Below, one piece after another: positions 44,701-53,302 of a DNA stretch of 61,804 nucleotides (position 1 is its first letter; each line of letters begins with the position of its first letter). Location of the stretch: contig JASWJB010000264.1 in assembly GCA_032433595.1 (NCBI GenBank), forward strand, positions 1 through 61,804, given 5' to 3'. The notes under the pieces were generated by a model. That model worked only from the letters and a program-made list of their open reading frames with translations. It searched no databases and had not been told where the DNA came from. A program made the translations under genes and the position numbers. Source of the DNA: Conoideocrella luteorostrata. Its lineage: Eukaryota > Ascomycota > Sordariomycetes > Hypocreales > Clavicipitaceae.

Positions 44701-47700
44701 CACATCTCGAAGGTTAAATTCCCACGGGCCGCCTTGTGACCCAAACTTCTTTTCAACTACAACCTGATTCTCGATCTCAGACACAAAATCAACCAAATGA
44801 GCTATGACATCGTTGCCCAAGTTCGGAAAGTTATGAGACGCAATGAGTTTCAAGTCCTTATGCTCGAAGACGTCCGCATAGACGACAATGAAGCGGTTCA
44901 CAAACGAAGCTGGGAGACCTTTGCGGCCGCCTCCCTGATGATGTGGATTCTGCGCTGCGAATAGGCGGAAATCAGGATGTCTCTTGAAAACTTGGTCGAG
45001 TTCTGAAATGTAAACCTCACCACGATGGTCAAGGCACGCGTTCAGTCCTTCCAAGACCGACTGTGACGCGAGATTCATCTCATCCAGAAGGACCCATTCG
45101 CCCTTTTGCATCGCTTGAAGAAAAGGTGCATCTCTCCACGCAAAATTCCCAGCCTCCTCACCTTCAACTGGGACATCAGTACCAAAGAGGTCCATCAAGT
45201 CTGTTTGATCTGATAAGTTAATTCTCGTAAGCGGTCGACCGCATGCTTGTGAGAGCGCAGCTACCAATGTTGTCTTGCCTACACCGGGACTACCTTCTAG
45301 AAGGATTGGCTTCTGCATTTGGAGCGCACGAACCACTCTCATTGCGTTGAGTCTTGTTGTCGGAGCATGAAAGGCAAATGTAGGGTCTCCAGGCCCCGTC
45401 GAATCTCGAGGTGTACTAAAGTCACCGATAGACAGCAATTCGTCTGTAATGATAAGGGTTGGCTCCTTCATGTAAATCTGGGACACATCTTCTCCGATCA
45501 AATCACCAAGCTTTTTCAGACATTCTTGTCTTTGGTTGTGGACTGTTTTGAGGTCGGTTGTTAGCATAGCTGAGGGATTGGCGCCGATACTGTCAACGAA
45601 GATAGCTGCAGCACCATGAACAAATGCAATTAAGGGGCTGTTGGCCTTGAATGTGTTGATAAATTGTACCCAGACAAGGATTTCTCGAACTGAAAAGGAA
45701 CTCGTTGCCATAGATCGGAAAGTTTGGGCAAACCAATGGGCAAAGTTGACCATAGCGTCGACCAAGTGCTTGGATTTGTCCGCAAGCTTCGTCTTGACAA
45801 TATAATGAATATCTTCGCTTTCAGACAAAGGTGGAACCCATATTTCGGTAAATCGATTTCGCAGCGCAGGCGAGAGCTCCTTTTTGCCGAAATCGCCTCC
45901 CGGGTTCATAGTAGCGAAGAATTGAAATCCGTCACCCCCGACCACAAATGAGTTGTCAATACCCTTCTCTGCCAGGAGCAGTGTTCTCTGAGGCTCAAGG
46001 ACAGAGTTAAGTCTTTCTAATACAGAGTCGTCGGCAAGTGAAATTTCATCCAACAGGAAGAGATGACCACCTCTCATAGCCTCTACAAGTGCGCCATCAG
46101 ACCATTCAAACAGTGCCTTAGATCTAGCCGCATTTACTGCTAGGCGGTCTCTTGTTGCCTGAAGGATGTAGTCTTTGTTTGACGCGTCAAGGGCGTTGTA
46201 CTTTGCCATTTTTTCCTCGAGAGTTATAGGGATGTCGTAGCCAAAGGATTCGAATATCGCTGTCAAATCTGCACTCATGGCTTCGAGAATTGCTCCTCGG
46301 TTGCGGACCGGCCTCTGGGATCCAATGAGATCTCCTGTCTCGGTGTTTTGATGAGCATTGACAATGTGCAATTCCCGGTTGAGGGCTTCTGCAAGCAATT
46401 GAATGACAGTAGTTTTGCCACAGCCAGTTTCGCCAACTAGCAGAACTGGCTCATTGTTTCGGATAGCTCGAGAGACTAGGACGTACAATCTCCTCATTGC
46501 ATGTGTCCACACCACGCCTTGAGCATTTGTTTTCTCAGTCAGATCCTTTAACTCCGGAGCCTTCGAGGAAGAGTACATATCATGAGAGTCAATGTTAACT
46601 TTGAAGACCTTCTCAATCACTTGTTTCACAGCAGTGCGCTCCTCCTCAACACGGACTCTTTCTGCGAGAAGCATAAAACCATTGATAGCAATTTCTGTCC
46701 TGAAATCTCTACTACCCTCTTTGACATCTACTTCCCTGAGTGCCCAGCGGAACAGATCTCGTAAAGTAGCAAAACTGTCTTTCTGCTCGAAAAGACGACT
46801 TGTCTGGCGAAGTATGGAAAGCTCCTTGTAGACTTTCACAATACGCCGGCAGTCAGGAGGCGATGTGCTCCGGCATCTTTGCTGAATGATGTACTCAAGC
46901 TCGTCTTCAGGGATGTCATCAAAATGCAGTTCCAAGAAACGGTTTCTGAAAGCTCGTGACAACACTTTTCTACCTCCATACAACCCAGGAGGATTCTGGG
47001 TTGCGAACAATATGAAATTTTCGTGCGGCTGGACTATATCTTGGGTTTCCGGAATAAGAAGTTCACGGTTGTCATCCAAAAGTCGATTCAGAGCCTCAAG
47101 GACATCAGTAGGCGCTAGATTAAGCTCATCAAGTACGATCCAGTGGCCGTGTCTCATGGCTTGAACGAGTAGTCCTTCTTGGAAGCGCAACTTTCCATCC
47201 GGACCGGAGACGTATGTCCCCAAATACTCCTGGAGATCAGTGTGCTCATGATTATTTATGCGGACAAACTTGTTGCCAGTGAAGTTTGCAAGGTATTCAA
47301 TCATGCTTGTTTTACCAGCGGATGTCGGGCCTTGAATTAAAACGGGGAACCGCCTCGTGGAAACGGCACGAACCAAATTCAAAAGGTTTCGTTCTACGTA
47401 TGGAGTGATGATGTAGTCCTCGCGTTCGATTGTCGCTTGTTCTCCTTGGAAGAGCCAGTAATGGCGATCATGGTTTTTGTTTTGAAACTTAACGTATTGA
47501 CGACCGTCATTTGGACGTTTTGGAGGCTGCGACAAAATAGACTGCGGGTTGCCATGTTTATCTTTGTTCAGGAGATGTTTATAGATAATTGGTAGCAGCA
47601 ATTTTTCAGAGTCACGATCCAAAACGGTCAAAAACCCCATAGAGAATCCCTCATACAAGGAGCGGCGCACACCATATAGAGGCGCAATTGTGCTGACATA

Positions 47701-50616
47701 GCTTAGTACCCTAGTCAATGTTCGCAAGCTGAAGTGAGGAACCTCATTGGCACCATCAACCAATCTTTTCTCCTCGGCCATGCGCTTCGTCTCCAAATAC
47801 AACTCAGCAATATCATCCGCTGCTCGATCATTTTTCATGCTGCTATTACCGATGTAAGCTTTGATGATAGTGAGAAGGTCCTTCAGATCTGTGTCAGGGC
47901 TTTTGACGTAAAGCTCTGTAAAACGAGATCGTATTCCAATTGGCAAATCTCGCTTTCCAACATCTGTTGCAGGGTTCATGGCACCGAAGATACGGAAATC
48001 TGGGTGCGCCACAATTTTTTCGATCTCTCCAGTTTCCGAGAGTAGAATAGAGGGACGCTCACTGGGGCCAGTAAGCAAATCTGCAATGCTTTCCAATGTA
48101 TCAGGAGATGCCAAATTGATCTCGTCCAGCAGAACCCAGTCTCCGTTTCTCACGGCTTTGATTAAGTTACCTTCGATAAAGCTAAATGCGAACGCTCCAG
48201 ACCCCCCCAATAATTGAACATCGAACTGCTCAAGTTTCTGGGCGAAGGAGTCCCAGCGAGGTCGTAGTTCCGACAGGGATTGAAGTTGTGACTGCGTTTT
48301 ACGACGCTTTGCTGGCTGTTCAGAGCCATCAAGACCGTCTCCATGCTCGACTTGCCCAGCTTGAACCTTTTCCAGCTGAACCATTGTCTTGACAAACATT
48401 TTCGGCGCTTCTTTCCACAACTTAGAGAGCTTAGACCACTGCGATTTAGTAAAGCATTTGCCAATTTGCTCTAGGTACTTTTGGTTCTTGGAAGCAGATA
48501 TTCCCGTTGCTGCAAATAAGTCTTCGAATTCCTCCTTTAGAGGCACCGCCAAGCTTCGCACATTGACCGGTTTAAACCCACCGAGTAAGTCACCAGCCTC
48601 GCTCTGCTGTGAAAGGTTCACAGCGATTAGCTTGTGTCCTAGCGAGTCCGCCATTTGTTGTACAACCGTGGTTTTGCCTATACCCGTTTCACCCACCAAC
48701 AACACAGGTTCTTCGAGCTTGACAGCCACAGCTATTTGTTCTAGGAGTCTTTTCGCATGAGCTGTGCTCGCAAAAGGACGTTGGGACTTTCGTAACTTAG
48801 CAGGCTTCTTCTTCTTCCGCAGTTGGGCACGTCCGATACTGAAAACACGGTCACTCTCATCCAAAGGGGGTATATTAGCGGACAAGTAGTGGTCCGCCCG
48901 ATCTTTGGACATGTGCATCTCCTCCGCAATCGCATAAGTCAAGTGCTTGCCAAGTTCAATATCAGGACAGCTGCCAACGAAGCAGTCTAGAGCTTCCAAG
49001 AACATCCGGTCTCGTGTACTCTCACTTATTGGCTCATCGCCTGTTGTGCAACCAGCCGCCAAGAGGCATTCTTTCAATCTTCGGCACCACTTCAGAAGAT
49101 CACGTAAATTCACCGACCGGTCCATCACGCTTCTCCCACGAGACATGATGCTTTTGTTTTTGCTGAGCTGCGAGAGTCGGCTATGGACAGCCATAATCCC
49201 GGGCACAAACTTTTGCAGGATGGGGAAAGTTTTCCTGACGACTTCTTCTAGCTCCTGTTGAGATAGAAGTTCAGCATAAAATGTTTGCCAGAACCGCATT
49301 CCAACGAGGGATGGCAAGTTCTCGCGGCCGTTCAATCCACGTGAGGTTCGTACTGTAGCAAATAATCGAAAGCTACTTGCAGCTCTAATTCTTTCTCCCC
49401 GGCTAGGAATGAGCAACTCTTTGCGCTCAATGAGAGGAAGGAGGGTGCTGAGAACCTCTGTTGGTGCTCGATCGAGATCCTCGACTAAAACCCATCGACC
49501 CTCCCTAACTGCTGTCGATAAAACACCCGGGCGCCACTGGAAGCTCCCCGGTTTGCTGTCGGTGGAATATAGTCCCACCAGCATCTTTGCATCAGTTTGC
49601 TCATTTAGATGCAGCGTGACCATGTCGGAATACTTGCCAAGCTGCATTGCGATTTCGTGGACAAATAAGGTTTTGCCAGCTCCGGACATCCCATGTAGCA
49701 AAATAGGATCGTCATCCCGTAATAGAGTGGCCAGGCGTTCCAGATTTCTGATTGTAGTGCTGGTCATCACAAGAGTCGAAGGATCGCCGATTGGCCCATG
49801 AGGTCGGGGAAGCAGTATATCACCATACGAAATGACGTAAGGCGTGAGAGTCTGAAGACATTTCTCTCCAATCTCCTCCTGAGTGGACTTCTTCACTCGC
49901 CTCCGCAGCGTTAGCACTCTATGTGCCCGGTTTTGCTCATGAAGCGAAAGGAACCCCAAATCCACTTCTAGTCCATCAATATGCCCAATGATAGCTTCTT
50001 CTCTGCCAAGATACTCCTGAATTAGAGTTTCGAGCTTGAGGTCTGATGCGTGCAGTAGTAAACAGAAGATGCGGATGGCAAGGTATCTGACGGGTCGCCT
50101 CTCATGCTGAAAGAGGGTCTGCATGTATGAAATTGATGCAATAGGGCTGTAAGTCCGAAAATCAAAGTTCAACAGTCTCCATAACGTGATGAGACTTTCT
50201 AAAAGACTTGATTCGTCTAATTGTGATAATGAGCTCTCATCAAAGTTGGAAAGAAATAGCTGTGCGGATGAGGGTTGGCCTGCAGAGGTCGAAACATCGC
50301 CTGCGCATCGCAGAAATGAAGCAAGATACGGCGCAAACGGTAATAATCTTGCAAAAGATGCGGCAATTCTTATTTTCACAGCTTGGATCCCTGCAGTTAT
50401 GGCCCAGCGTGCACAGATGTCGGGGAATATATTTTCAAAATGTACGAAAACATGTTCTGTAAGTCGTGAACACAAAGCCGCCTGAGTTACACCGTCCAAG
50501 AGCTTTGATGTCGACTGCTGCCGGATAATGTCCAGTAATTCCGGAGGCAGATGGTTCAACACGGCCGCATCTTCCAGGAGCGACCTCGTCTGCCTTGAGA
50601 CGTCAATCATGGCCAT
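35722..50616 (-). CDS. MDN1: Midasin, giant AAA+ ATPase of 60S ribosome maturation
   Basis: One uninterrupted exon of 14.9 kb encodes 4964 aa. Six dynein-like AAA modules follow the N-terminal domain, with P-loops at about residues 307 (GMSGAGKT), 645 (GETGIGKT), 1100 (GPTSAGKT), 1395 (GETGCGKT), 1777 (GSPGVGKT) and 2087 (GPSGHGKS). A long helical linker leads to an Asp/Glu-rich tail (about 4040-4650). The C-terminal MIDAS domain carries the metal-binding DxSxS as VDDSKSM at about residue 4752. Midasin (Rea1) uses its MIDAS domain to pull Ytm1 and Rsa4 off pre-60S particles, driving nucleolar release and nuclear export competence. No frameshift is seen. An alternative start two codons in (MIDVSRQ) is possible. 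The gene is divergent from mitochondrial bL12 across 314 bp. Confidence 0.97.
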   Translation of the reverse strand: MAMIDVSRQTRSLLEDAAVLNHLPPELLDIIRQQSTSKLLDGVTQAALCSRLTEHVFVHFENIFPDICARWAITAGIQAVKIRIAASFARLLPFAPYLASFLRCAGDVSTSAGQPSSAQLFLSNFDESSLSQLDESSLLESLITLWRLLNFDFRTYSPIASISYMQTLFQHERRPVRYLAIRIFCLLLHASDLKLETLIQEYLGREEAIIGHIDGLEVDLGFLSLHEQNRAHRVLTLRRRVKKSTQEEIGEKCLQTLTPYVISYGDILLPRPHGPIGDPSTLVMTSTTIRNLERLATLLRDDDPILLHGMSGAGKTLFVHEIAMQLGKYSDMVTLHLNEQTDAKMLVGLYSTDSKPGSFQWRPGVLSTAVREGRWVLVEDLDRAPTEVLSTLLPLIERKELLIPSRGERIRAASSFRLFATVRTSRGLNGRENLPSLVGMRFWQTFYAELLSQQELEEVVRKTFPILQKFVPGIMAVHSRLSQLSKNKSIMSRGRSVMDRSVNLRDLLKWCRRLKECLLAAGCTTGDEPISESTRDRMFLEALDCFVGSCPDIELGKHLTYAIAEEMHMSKDRADHYLSANIPPLDESDRVFSIGRAQLRKKKKPAKLRKSQRPFASTAHAKRLLEQIAVAVKLEEPVLLVGETGIGKTTVVQQMADSLGHKLIAVNLSQQSEAGDLLGGFKPVNVRSLAVPLKEEFEDLFAATGISASKNQKYLEQIGKCFTKSQWSKLSKLWKEAPKMFVKTMVQLEKVQAGQVEHGDGLDGSEQPAKRRKTQSQLQSLSELRPRWDSFAQKLEQFDVQLLGGSGAFAFSFIEGNLIKAVRNGDWVLLDEINLASPDTLESIADLLTGPSERPSILLSETGEIEKIVAHPDFRIFGAMNPATDVGKRDLPIGIRSRFTELYVKSPDTDLKDLLTIIKAYIGNSSMKNDRAADDIAELYLETKRMAEEKRLVDGANEVPHFSLRTLTRVLSYVSTIAPLYGVRRSLYEGFSMGFLTVLDRDSEKLLLPIIYKHLLNKDKHGNPQSILSQPPKRPNDGRQYVKFQNKNHDRHYWLFQGEQATIEREDYIITPYVERNLLNLVRAVSTRRFPVLIQGPTSAGKTSMIEYLANFTGNKFVRINNHEHTDLQEYLGTYVSGPDGKLRFQEGLLVQAMRHGHWIVLDELNLAPTDVLEALNRLLDDNRELLIPETQDIVQPHENFILFATQNPPGLYGGRKVLSRAFRNRFLELHFDDIPEDELEYIIQQRCRSTSPPDCRRIVKVYKELSILRQTSRLFEQKDSFATLRDLFRWALREVDVKEGSRDFRTEIAINGFMLLAERVRVEEERTAVKQVIEKVFKVNIDSHDMYSSSKAPELKDLTEKTNAQGVVWTHAMRRLYVLVSRAIRNNEPVLLVGETGCGKTTVIQLLAEALNRELHIVNAHQNTETGDLIGSQRPVRNRGAILEAMSADLTAIFESFGYDIPITLEEKMAKYNALDASNKDYILQATRDRLAVNAARSKALFEWSDGALVEAMRGGHLFLLDEISLADDSVLERLNSVLEPQRTLLLAEKGIDNSFVVGGDGFQFFATMNPGGDFGKKELSPALRNRFTEIWVPPLSESEDIHYIVKTKLADKSKHLVDAMVNFAHWFAQTFRSMATSSFSVREILVWVQFINTFKANSPLIAFVHGAAAIFVDSIGANPSAMLTTDLKTVHNQRQECLKKLGDLIGEDVSQIYMKEPTLIITDELLSIGDFSTPRDSTGPGDPTFAFHAPTTRLNAMRVVRALQMQKPILLEGSPGVGKTTLVAALSQACGRPLTRINLSDQTDLMDLFGTDVPVEGEEAGNFAWRDAPFLQAMQKGEWVLLDEMNLASQSVLEGLNACLDHRGEVYISELDQVFKRHPDFRLFAAQNPHHQGGGRKGLPASFVNRFIVVYADVFEHKDLKLIASHNFPNLGNDVIAHLVDFVSEIENQVVVEKKFGSQGGPWEFNLRDVLRWLHLLNSSDTLLQTAQIDDFLDIIVRQRFRTPKDRTEVSQLFARVVGWEPRTHSLYHNLNSKFGQVGLAMLPRHLNMQPENLPNIDVVPRLAELESIMICVKQNIPCILSGPSGHGKSSLLRYVAALSGKPLVVFPMNADIDTMDLVGGFEQADPLREVNAALVDLGEHLQDSVMSLVPSAAPVEVLNLLHLLGAHNGDHESLTTILSAVTALLGLVSSGSEVGVALTRAKKVLGGPLVLANPRFEWLDGVIVKALLTGQWLVLDNANMCNASVLDRLNSLLEPSGFLSINEHCDSDGKPRIIKPHPDFRIFLTMDPRYGELSRAMRNRAIEIHIHSPPPKSAPCLDKIAAVEGALQRYHEAQLSANSMAKHFTTADISVMAVSRVAMEHLSLEDVSLLSRFVNQLLRENKDETLTSTSKDLLSFLQSPVGSQILKAVMHLYSTLPSAATGDFPNAQSIHMLSNQIIAKLLSQEAMAFWMGARYETARRLHHIRQTTQQHHVQAQSAKLASLNRLQRSLISERVAAVSKDSTVKLSSFLSSMVAAIETYTHQGFMADGFFFMRLQLLEVLGLFLEQTVSLSTSQEFDEAYFQAHIILGTRKLQSFVKDMPVQADSAFLSLATSQLSSNFDRGFQLSTGLSMEVLWNAFRPNPIATQVAFDRSVKLDQLATRFDALRWKASSPSIPDLAKAQNALTTAYEMVRNDSVPSDQLVNDLVVAIEDLETHIGQETQETIPFFATDFEYLRQLLILRYSANRLQNSKLDSQLVILSNVSTNAAMMLTSSSEKALKLQSLAYLVHQNIFSWDGKLMTSLWGKMHDLRSVNLSSLALLETELPILGQHLAALTPQITVDPVADLNDLLWNILLDTFESHGSEFKDALMKCLARTEDNIASLLTIAREGLTFPNADFDELTKVIDIAHLRQITLDHFIPAVVGIVAARHTPTESAYFSALAWLQFSIGLVKLYIPDRIFDPQMQPKAELHFFDELESSLRGKLASLKAFQASFTGQSTSARIDMIQSQLDRLGPPPKEVRPVFRPERSALAQLHAEFTNVLKTISGPSLHMIVTGRKSTSNSGDQDSLNLVRENVSRLVGRLSARFEAYQDMVRPAVNILRCLLVGLSLCDATRAKAMEPITEYLVNATPFFGSMVEEFTKERMGTNTFEYLTLMSANVAVDGLRGLSLTDREAVFGCFHNFYDDWNKKLDADRNAEAAKTSLYRFRGTLEDEEEIDAMELNELFPTFDGDEDSTNNQKSFDQVRNMSLKVAEAHRKIFFDPQDPVTAFREACIASGRRIVTELQNQACIDRSINSKMLASTILLLGEKTDELRCTVSNKDYNFYTDANLSETRQLVSLAHSIKARFRELQLVDEIGHMQPLADVVQSCDKLLEQVHGEPLAKILPKVEQLHAHVYEWQFGGWASKTYAVLTLHNSLTDTVVRWRRLELSTWANLFDMEQKKCQDDAYSWWFVAYQVVIAVPLTMVGSRSEIRRYVKPLIENLELYFSSSIVGQFKTRAALLCQLLSQLHMLAYDYPALDIICVAVENFLQYYSRYEKTADEAVQKGRAPIEKKTKDVLLMASWKDTNINALRESARKSHQKLFRLIRKFRGVLGQEMRMLIGQGLPDEDMTVKANVEAESDVPELPDVKFEPLNESLPGWLGNHKRLANLSKTVSIMRKITHAPEVSSNVSNMVLEFVAELNTAMAELQKETPSVLNDENKDQVKHLKTRKRKLFADTLRDLRTMGLQHNLSQDKLAEQNSLAVVLSNLTTVKSIQTETAKQAEYFLHKTLDLAPRAREAAREHSEDLTGAEVARSAGFVEGLINFNLSQRQKLGVFTKARESLQKAVTQFEQLGDVSKNGILVHKMHDSDWTRLLRWLAHGIQFAIRLVETHGKIGQVDNNTVIQDLRQWGKRIAARSTAANDLPHLPLHISSAAHDKLREHVITDLTELDGSLIHLAETRSDLAFVVRHLRAWTHAKSTGFDLTGEGIGLNKFADAVSKLTDTILVAIESTRKKGMKISRDQGEPGWLTKHADGFLAMINQLHMSTVDKTIHDCVELLQKVQLGDPKTSMAAMCIVGLTSPILVQFVSLCSRSIDQGLETHRATAHMAYHLTKSFNQIASQGFCTPQEKSNESSGDAGQLEAGTGLGDGEGAEDISKDIQPDEDLTELAQEANKEKNEEIEDEKDAVDMADEDMEGEMGSVAADDEEEKGSQRGDEKDHEENDMDEEAGDVDDLDPTAVDEKMWDGNDEEQADKDQQGNETKGQKQGDEEQMAAEEEAKQIDKKQEPEDSREDEQKQNEEDDDVDAEAEAEDDDLHALEELNRQDQNVQENNTLELPEDMDLDLEDDKESASDSDEFDDLSDPEDMANETEEQPAGNDGEDDEMENATAQQMQEETGSKDEISEDGNEPPNGPDEVKEAVDSDVDDQSDEESREEQPEDMTQPPQDNANTDIDHAAPSDVKSSGIDQNQQSMDLDDKFQAQAAQQEQGEMGDGAADQDTSAGSKGAMSRSNETVDKSQHEDDAEESVKSDPFRKLGDALEKWHRQNADIMDAKQEDTSNEKVDAEQSRQEFQHLQNDDAADDAQAMGTADEDEVQPIDESMAIDNEGEKEDSASRRMEEDAEDKINEDADNMDLGDSAETRGTDRKEPEDGRTGVQTRQGNYNQEDTSSEADTGIAEGPAEEEPIKEASEQLSTTHISEGARILRDYGECLNQWIEFQTKSHALSLSLTSQLRLILTPSQSTKLSGSFRTGKRLNIKRIIPYIASSYKRDKIWMRRAIPTKRTYQILLCVDDSKSMGESSSGSLAMESLVMVSRSLTMLEAGQVGVVGFGSDVFTAHELTDPFASDAGAKTLQKFTFSQDQTNIALLVRQTIDKFRTARLLSGANSDLWQLALILSDGITPSNDHDSIRRLLREAMEERIMIVFIIMDDTTKKAGDSVLELRKATSVRGVNGEVQWVFERYLDTFPFQYYLIVHNLEELPIALAGLLRTWFAEVTS

Positions 50617-50930
50617 GATTGCGTCGTTGACAAAATTTTTGTCGTCTGTGTGAAGTTTGTCTGTACCTTCAACTCATCCATACATGGATCACTTATTATT
50701 TTTTTCTCTTGCTTGGCGATTGCAGGGATCTGAATCGGCACCTGGTGGAATCAGTTTTTCCGGGCCAATCATCGTTGTCGGTGGAACCACTTCCCTAGAA
50801 ACCGCGGACGGAGCTTGAAAAACTTCGAGGGACGGACGGGGCTCCTGATTGAGAAAGCTGAAGCTGCACGCGACCGAATTGCCTCGACCGACGAATTCAA
50901 GCCATCGGAGCTTCCCCACGATCAATAGCC
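50617..50930. promoter_or_regulatory. Divergent promoter region MDN1 / bL12m, 314 bp
   Basis: The starts of midasin (minus) and mitochondrial bL12 (plus) lie only 314 bp apart, so this segment must drive both. No specific factor site can be assigned with confidence. Confidence 0.6.
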
Positions 50931-51545
50931 ATGGCCATGTCTTGCCGGTACGCCGCGCAGAGCTGCGCTCGCCAATTGCGCTCCTTCCGCTCTACCAAGG
51001 CATCTGCACAAATGCTTCGTGTCACTTTCACAGCCAGGAGGTCCAATTCGACTGAGACTGCTGCGGTCAACCCCAAAATTGCCGAGATAGTAGACCAGAT
51101 CAGTCAATTAACCTTGCTGGAGACAGCTGACCTGGTTTCAAGTCTCAGAGTATGTCAACGCAAATGATGGAGGAGGCTCAGAAATCATGTAGCCTCTGTT
51201 ACTGACATGTAATCACAGAGCAAATTGAACATCCCCGATATGCCCATCAGTGGCTTTGCTGCCGCCGCTCCCGCTGCTGCCGCCGCTGCTGCTGAAGAAG
51301 CCGAGGAGACCGCACCCGCCACCGCTGAAAAGACTCTCTTCACACTCAAATTGCAAGCTTTCGATGCCGCCACGAAGGCCAAGGTGATCAAGGAAGTCAA
51401 GAGCTTGCTGGGACTCAGTTTAGTAGACAGCAAGAAGTTTGTCGAGAGCGCGCCAAAGATGATGAAGGAGAATGTGCCTAAAGAGGAGGCCGAGAAGATT
51501 ATAAACGCCATGAAGGAACTGGGTGCTACTGTTGTTATGGAGTAG
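50931..51545 (+). CDS. Mitochondrial ribosomal protein bL12m (L7/L12)
   Basis: Two exons (50931-51149 and 51219-51545) encode 181 aa. The 69-nt intron has a GTATGT donor, a TTACTGAC branch site and a CACAG acceptor; splicing joins DLVSSLR to SKLNIPDMPISGF. Residues 1-40 are basic and Ser/Arg/Ala-rich, as in a mitochondrial presequence. The N-terminal dimerisation domain (about 47-80, PKIAEIVDQISQLTLLETAD) is followed by an Ala-rich hinge. The L12 C-terminal domain comes last (EKTLFTLKLQAFDAATKAKV, LGLSLVDSKKFVESAPK). bL12m forms the flexible ribosomal stalk that recruits and activates translation GTPases in mitochondria. A second possible start is Met at residue 3. Confidence 0.95.
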
Positions 51546-51903
51546 AAAGGAGTGGCACAGGTCTTAGTGTTGCGACAATGAACCGGGATTATCACCACAA
51601 AAGGCCGGTTTCGCATGTACAAAAACAATATTATATGTACTAGTATCTAGAAAGGAGATTGACCTTCTTTTGAAAATGAATTATTGTTACTCAAATCGCC
51701 GTCCTACTCCTCAACTGAGCATACGGCATGTATAGAGACATGCTACGGTAACAAGCAACTATTTAAAAATGCATACACCCATCAGGGGTTCCGATAAATT
51801 ACATTTAATTCTCAACCAGCTTCAAACTGGTGACCCAATACTATGTCTTGCCCCGTAACGCCGCGCCATGCAATAAAATGAAAATCAACCTCTGTGCAGA
51901 TAT
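51546..51903. other. Convergent intergenic spacer, 358 bp
   Basis: These are the 3' regions of bL12m and the Ctk3 gene. The segment is AT-rich with AATAAAA near 51873. No gene is seen. Confidence 0.5.
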
Positions 51904-52808
51904 TCAATGATGATCCCCATTGGCAGCTCGCTTATGAGGACAGTGTTGCATCGCTATCTCTTTGCCGAAGTCTTCCGCTTCTTCTTTTAGTAGCCGATCA
52001 TCATCCTCCCCAAAATCACTCGTCTCATCCCACAACTTGTTCATCTCAGCACCATCCGTCTTGGGAATTGCCCATATACTCTCCCGCTGTCGCTTGTGAC
52101 GTTCCCTGTCCTCTTCTATGCGTTGCTCTATTTGGCGTTTATCCAAGCCATGTGCCGCCGGTTTCTGATTAATCTTCGGTGCGGTCGCGGCGTCCAGCCG
52201 ATCCATCATCTCAACGTCAGTGTTTGGTGAGGCAGGACTCAAGTCAGCGTCGTTGGTCTCTCTCTCTTTGAGCACATCCTCGATTTGGCTGACGGCTTGT
52301 ACTTCTAAATGTCCTTTGGTCTGAAGACCCTGCAACACCTGTTTCCATGTTAGTGATCAATGGCTTTACAAAGGCGGACTACCAATGCCGACTGCGGTAG
52401 CATTGTCAAAGTCTTACTTACCTTTCGAACCACCTTGACGTTTGTGGCCCCTGAACCATCATCAGGAGCAACAGCATCAACGACACGGATAATGTCACGC
52501 TGCATCATGCGAACATAGTCCGAATGGCCCTCCTGCGCCAAGTCCAAAAAATGTTCAATAAAGTACATGATATTTGCACGCGTATTCATATTGTTCTGCT
52601 AAGTTGTCAGTTTGTGGCTTATTTCACGAGGAGTGAATCGAGGGGAACATACTCGTTCCACTTGCTCGAGGATACAGGAGTGCAAGTCCTCGTCCATATC
52701 TTTATATTTCAGAGCATACTGCGCAGTCTTTTGCGCCGAATTTACTGAGGCGTTCAGGTGCTGCAACTGCAGACTGAAGCGCATACGGACCTCGAAAGGA
52801 TCTGCCAT
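51904..52808 (-). CDS. CTK3: CTD kinase subunit gamma (CTDK-I, Ctk3), CID domain
   Basis: Three exons (52808-52653, 52595-52422, 52338-51904) encode 254 aa. The introns are 57 and 83 nt. The junctions read CILEQVERNNMNTRANIMYF and VKVVRKVLQGLQTKGHL. The N-terminus MADPFEVRMRFSLQLQHLNA is the conserved start of a CTD-interacting (CID) helical fold, which occupies about residues 1-140. The C-terminal half is charged, with an Arg/Gln/Glu helix (KRQIEQRIEEDRERHKRQRE) and an acidic end. Ctk3 pairs with the cyclin Ctk2 and activates the kinase Ctk1, which phosphorylates Ser2 of the RNA polymerase II tail during elongation. The gene is divergent from P5C reductase, 494 bp away. Confidence 0.9.
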
Positions 52809-53302
52809 GATAAGGTCCGACTTGGTCGTCGACTAAATAGTCTTTGGCTATACCAATGTTGGTGTGTAATATTGCAAACTCAACGGCACGTCAGAATGGA
52901 ATGAGTAGCGTGGGCTCGCGCTGCCATCCAGAATGGTGGATCTCGGTGAGTGGGCCAGTTCGGTCAATCCGCCCGACACCACGGTGAAGGCTCCGGGTCA
53001 AGTGCTAATGAGCTATTTGTTAACGCAAGCAGAAAATCTCGCGGATTCCCCGCTGTGGGTTAGACAACATCGGATTGATGATTCTCTGCCTCATAGCCAT
53101 CATTTTCCTTCCTACGCTGCAGTCTAAAATCAACAGGAGCAAGGGAGAGCAGGGCAAGGTTTAGAATTAAACAATATTTTATTTTTCATAGTATCGACTT
53201 TCAAATCAGATCACTCACCCACTTTTCTGCAGGGCGTCGCTCACTTAGATATATCCAACCTACCTACCCTTGACGTAACTGTCACAGGTATATGCAAACA
53301 AA
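52809..53302. promoter_or_regulatory. Divergent promoter region CTK3 / P5C reductase
   Basis: A 494-bp spacer separates the two start codons. A short plus-strand frame at 52933-53127 has no recognisable content. TTTTATTTTT-rich sequence lies near 53170. No specific operator is identified. Confidence 0.5.

Noticed and set aside
16602..51545. UTP10, midasin and bL12m as a ribosome-biogenesis gene cluster
   Set aside because: They are separated by unrelated genes and repeats over 30 kb, and bL12m is mitochondrial. Chance proximity is sufficient.
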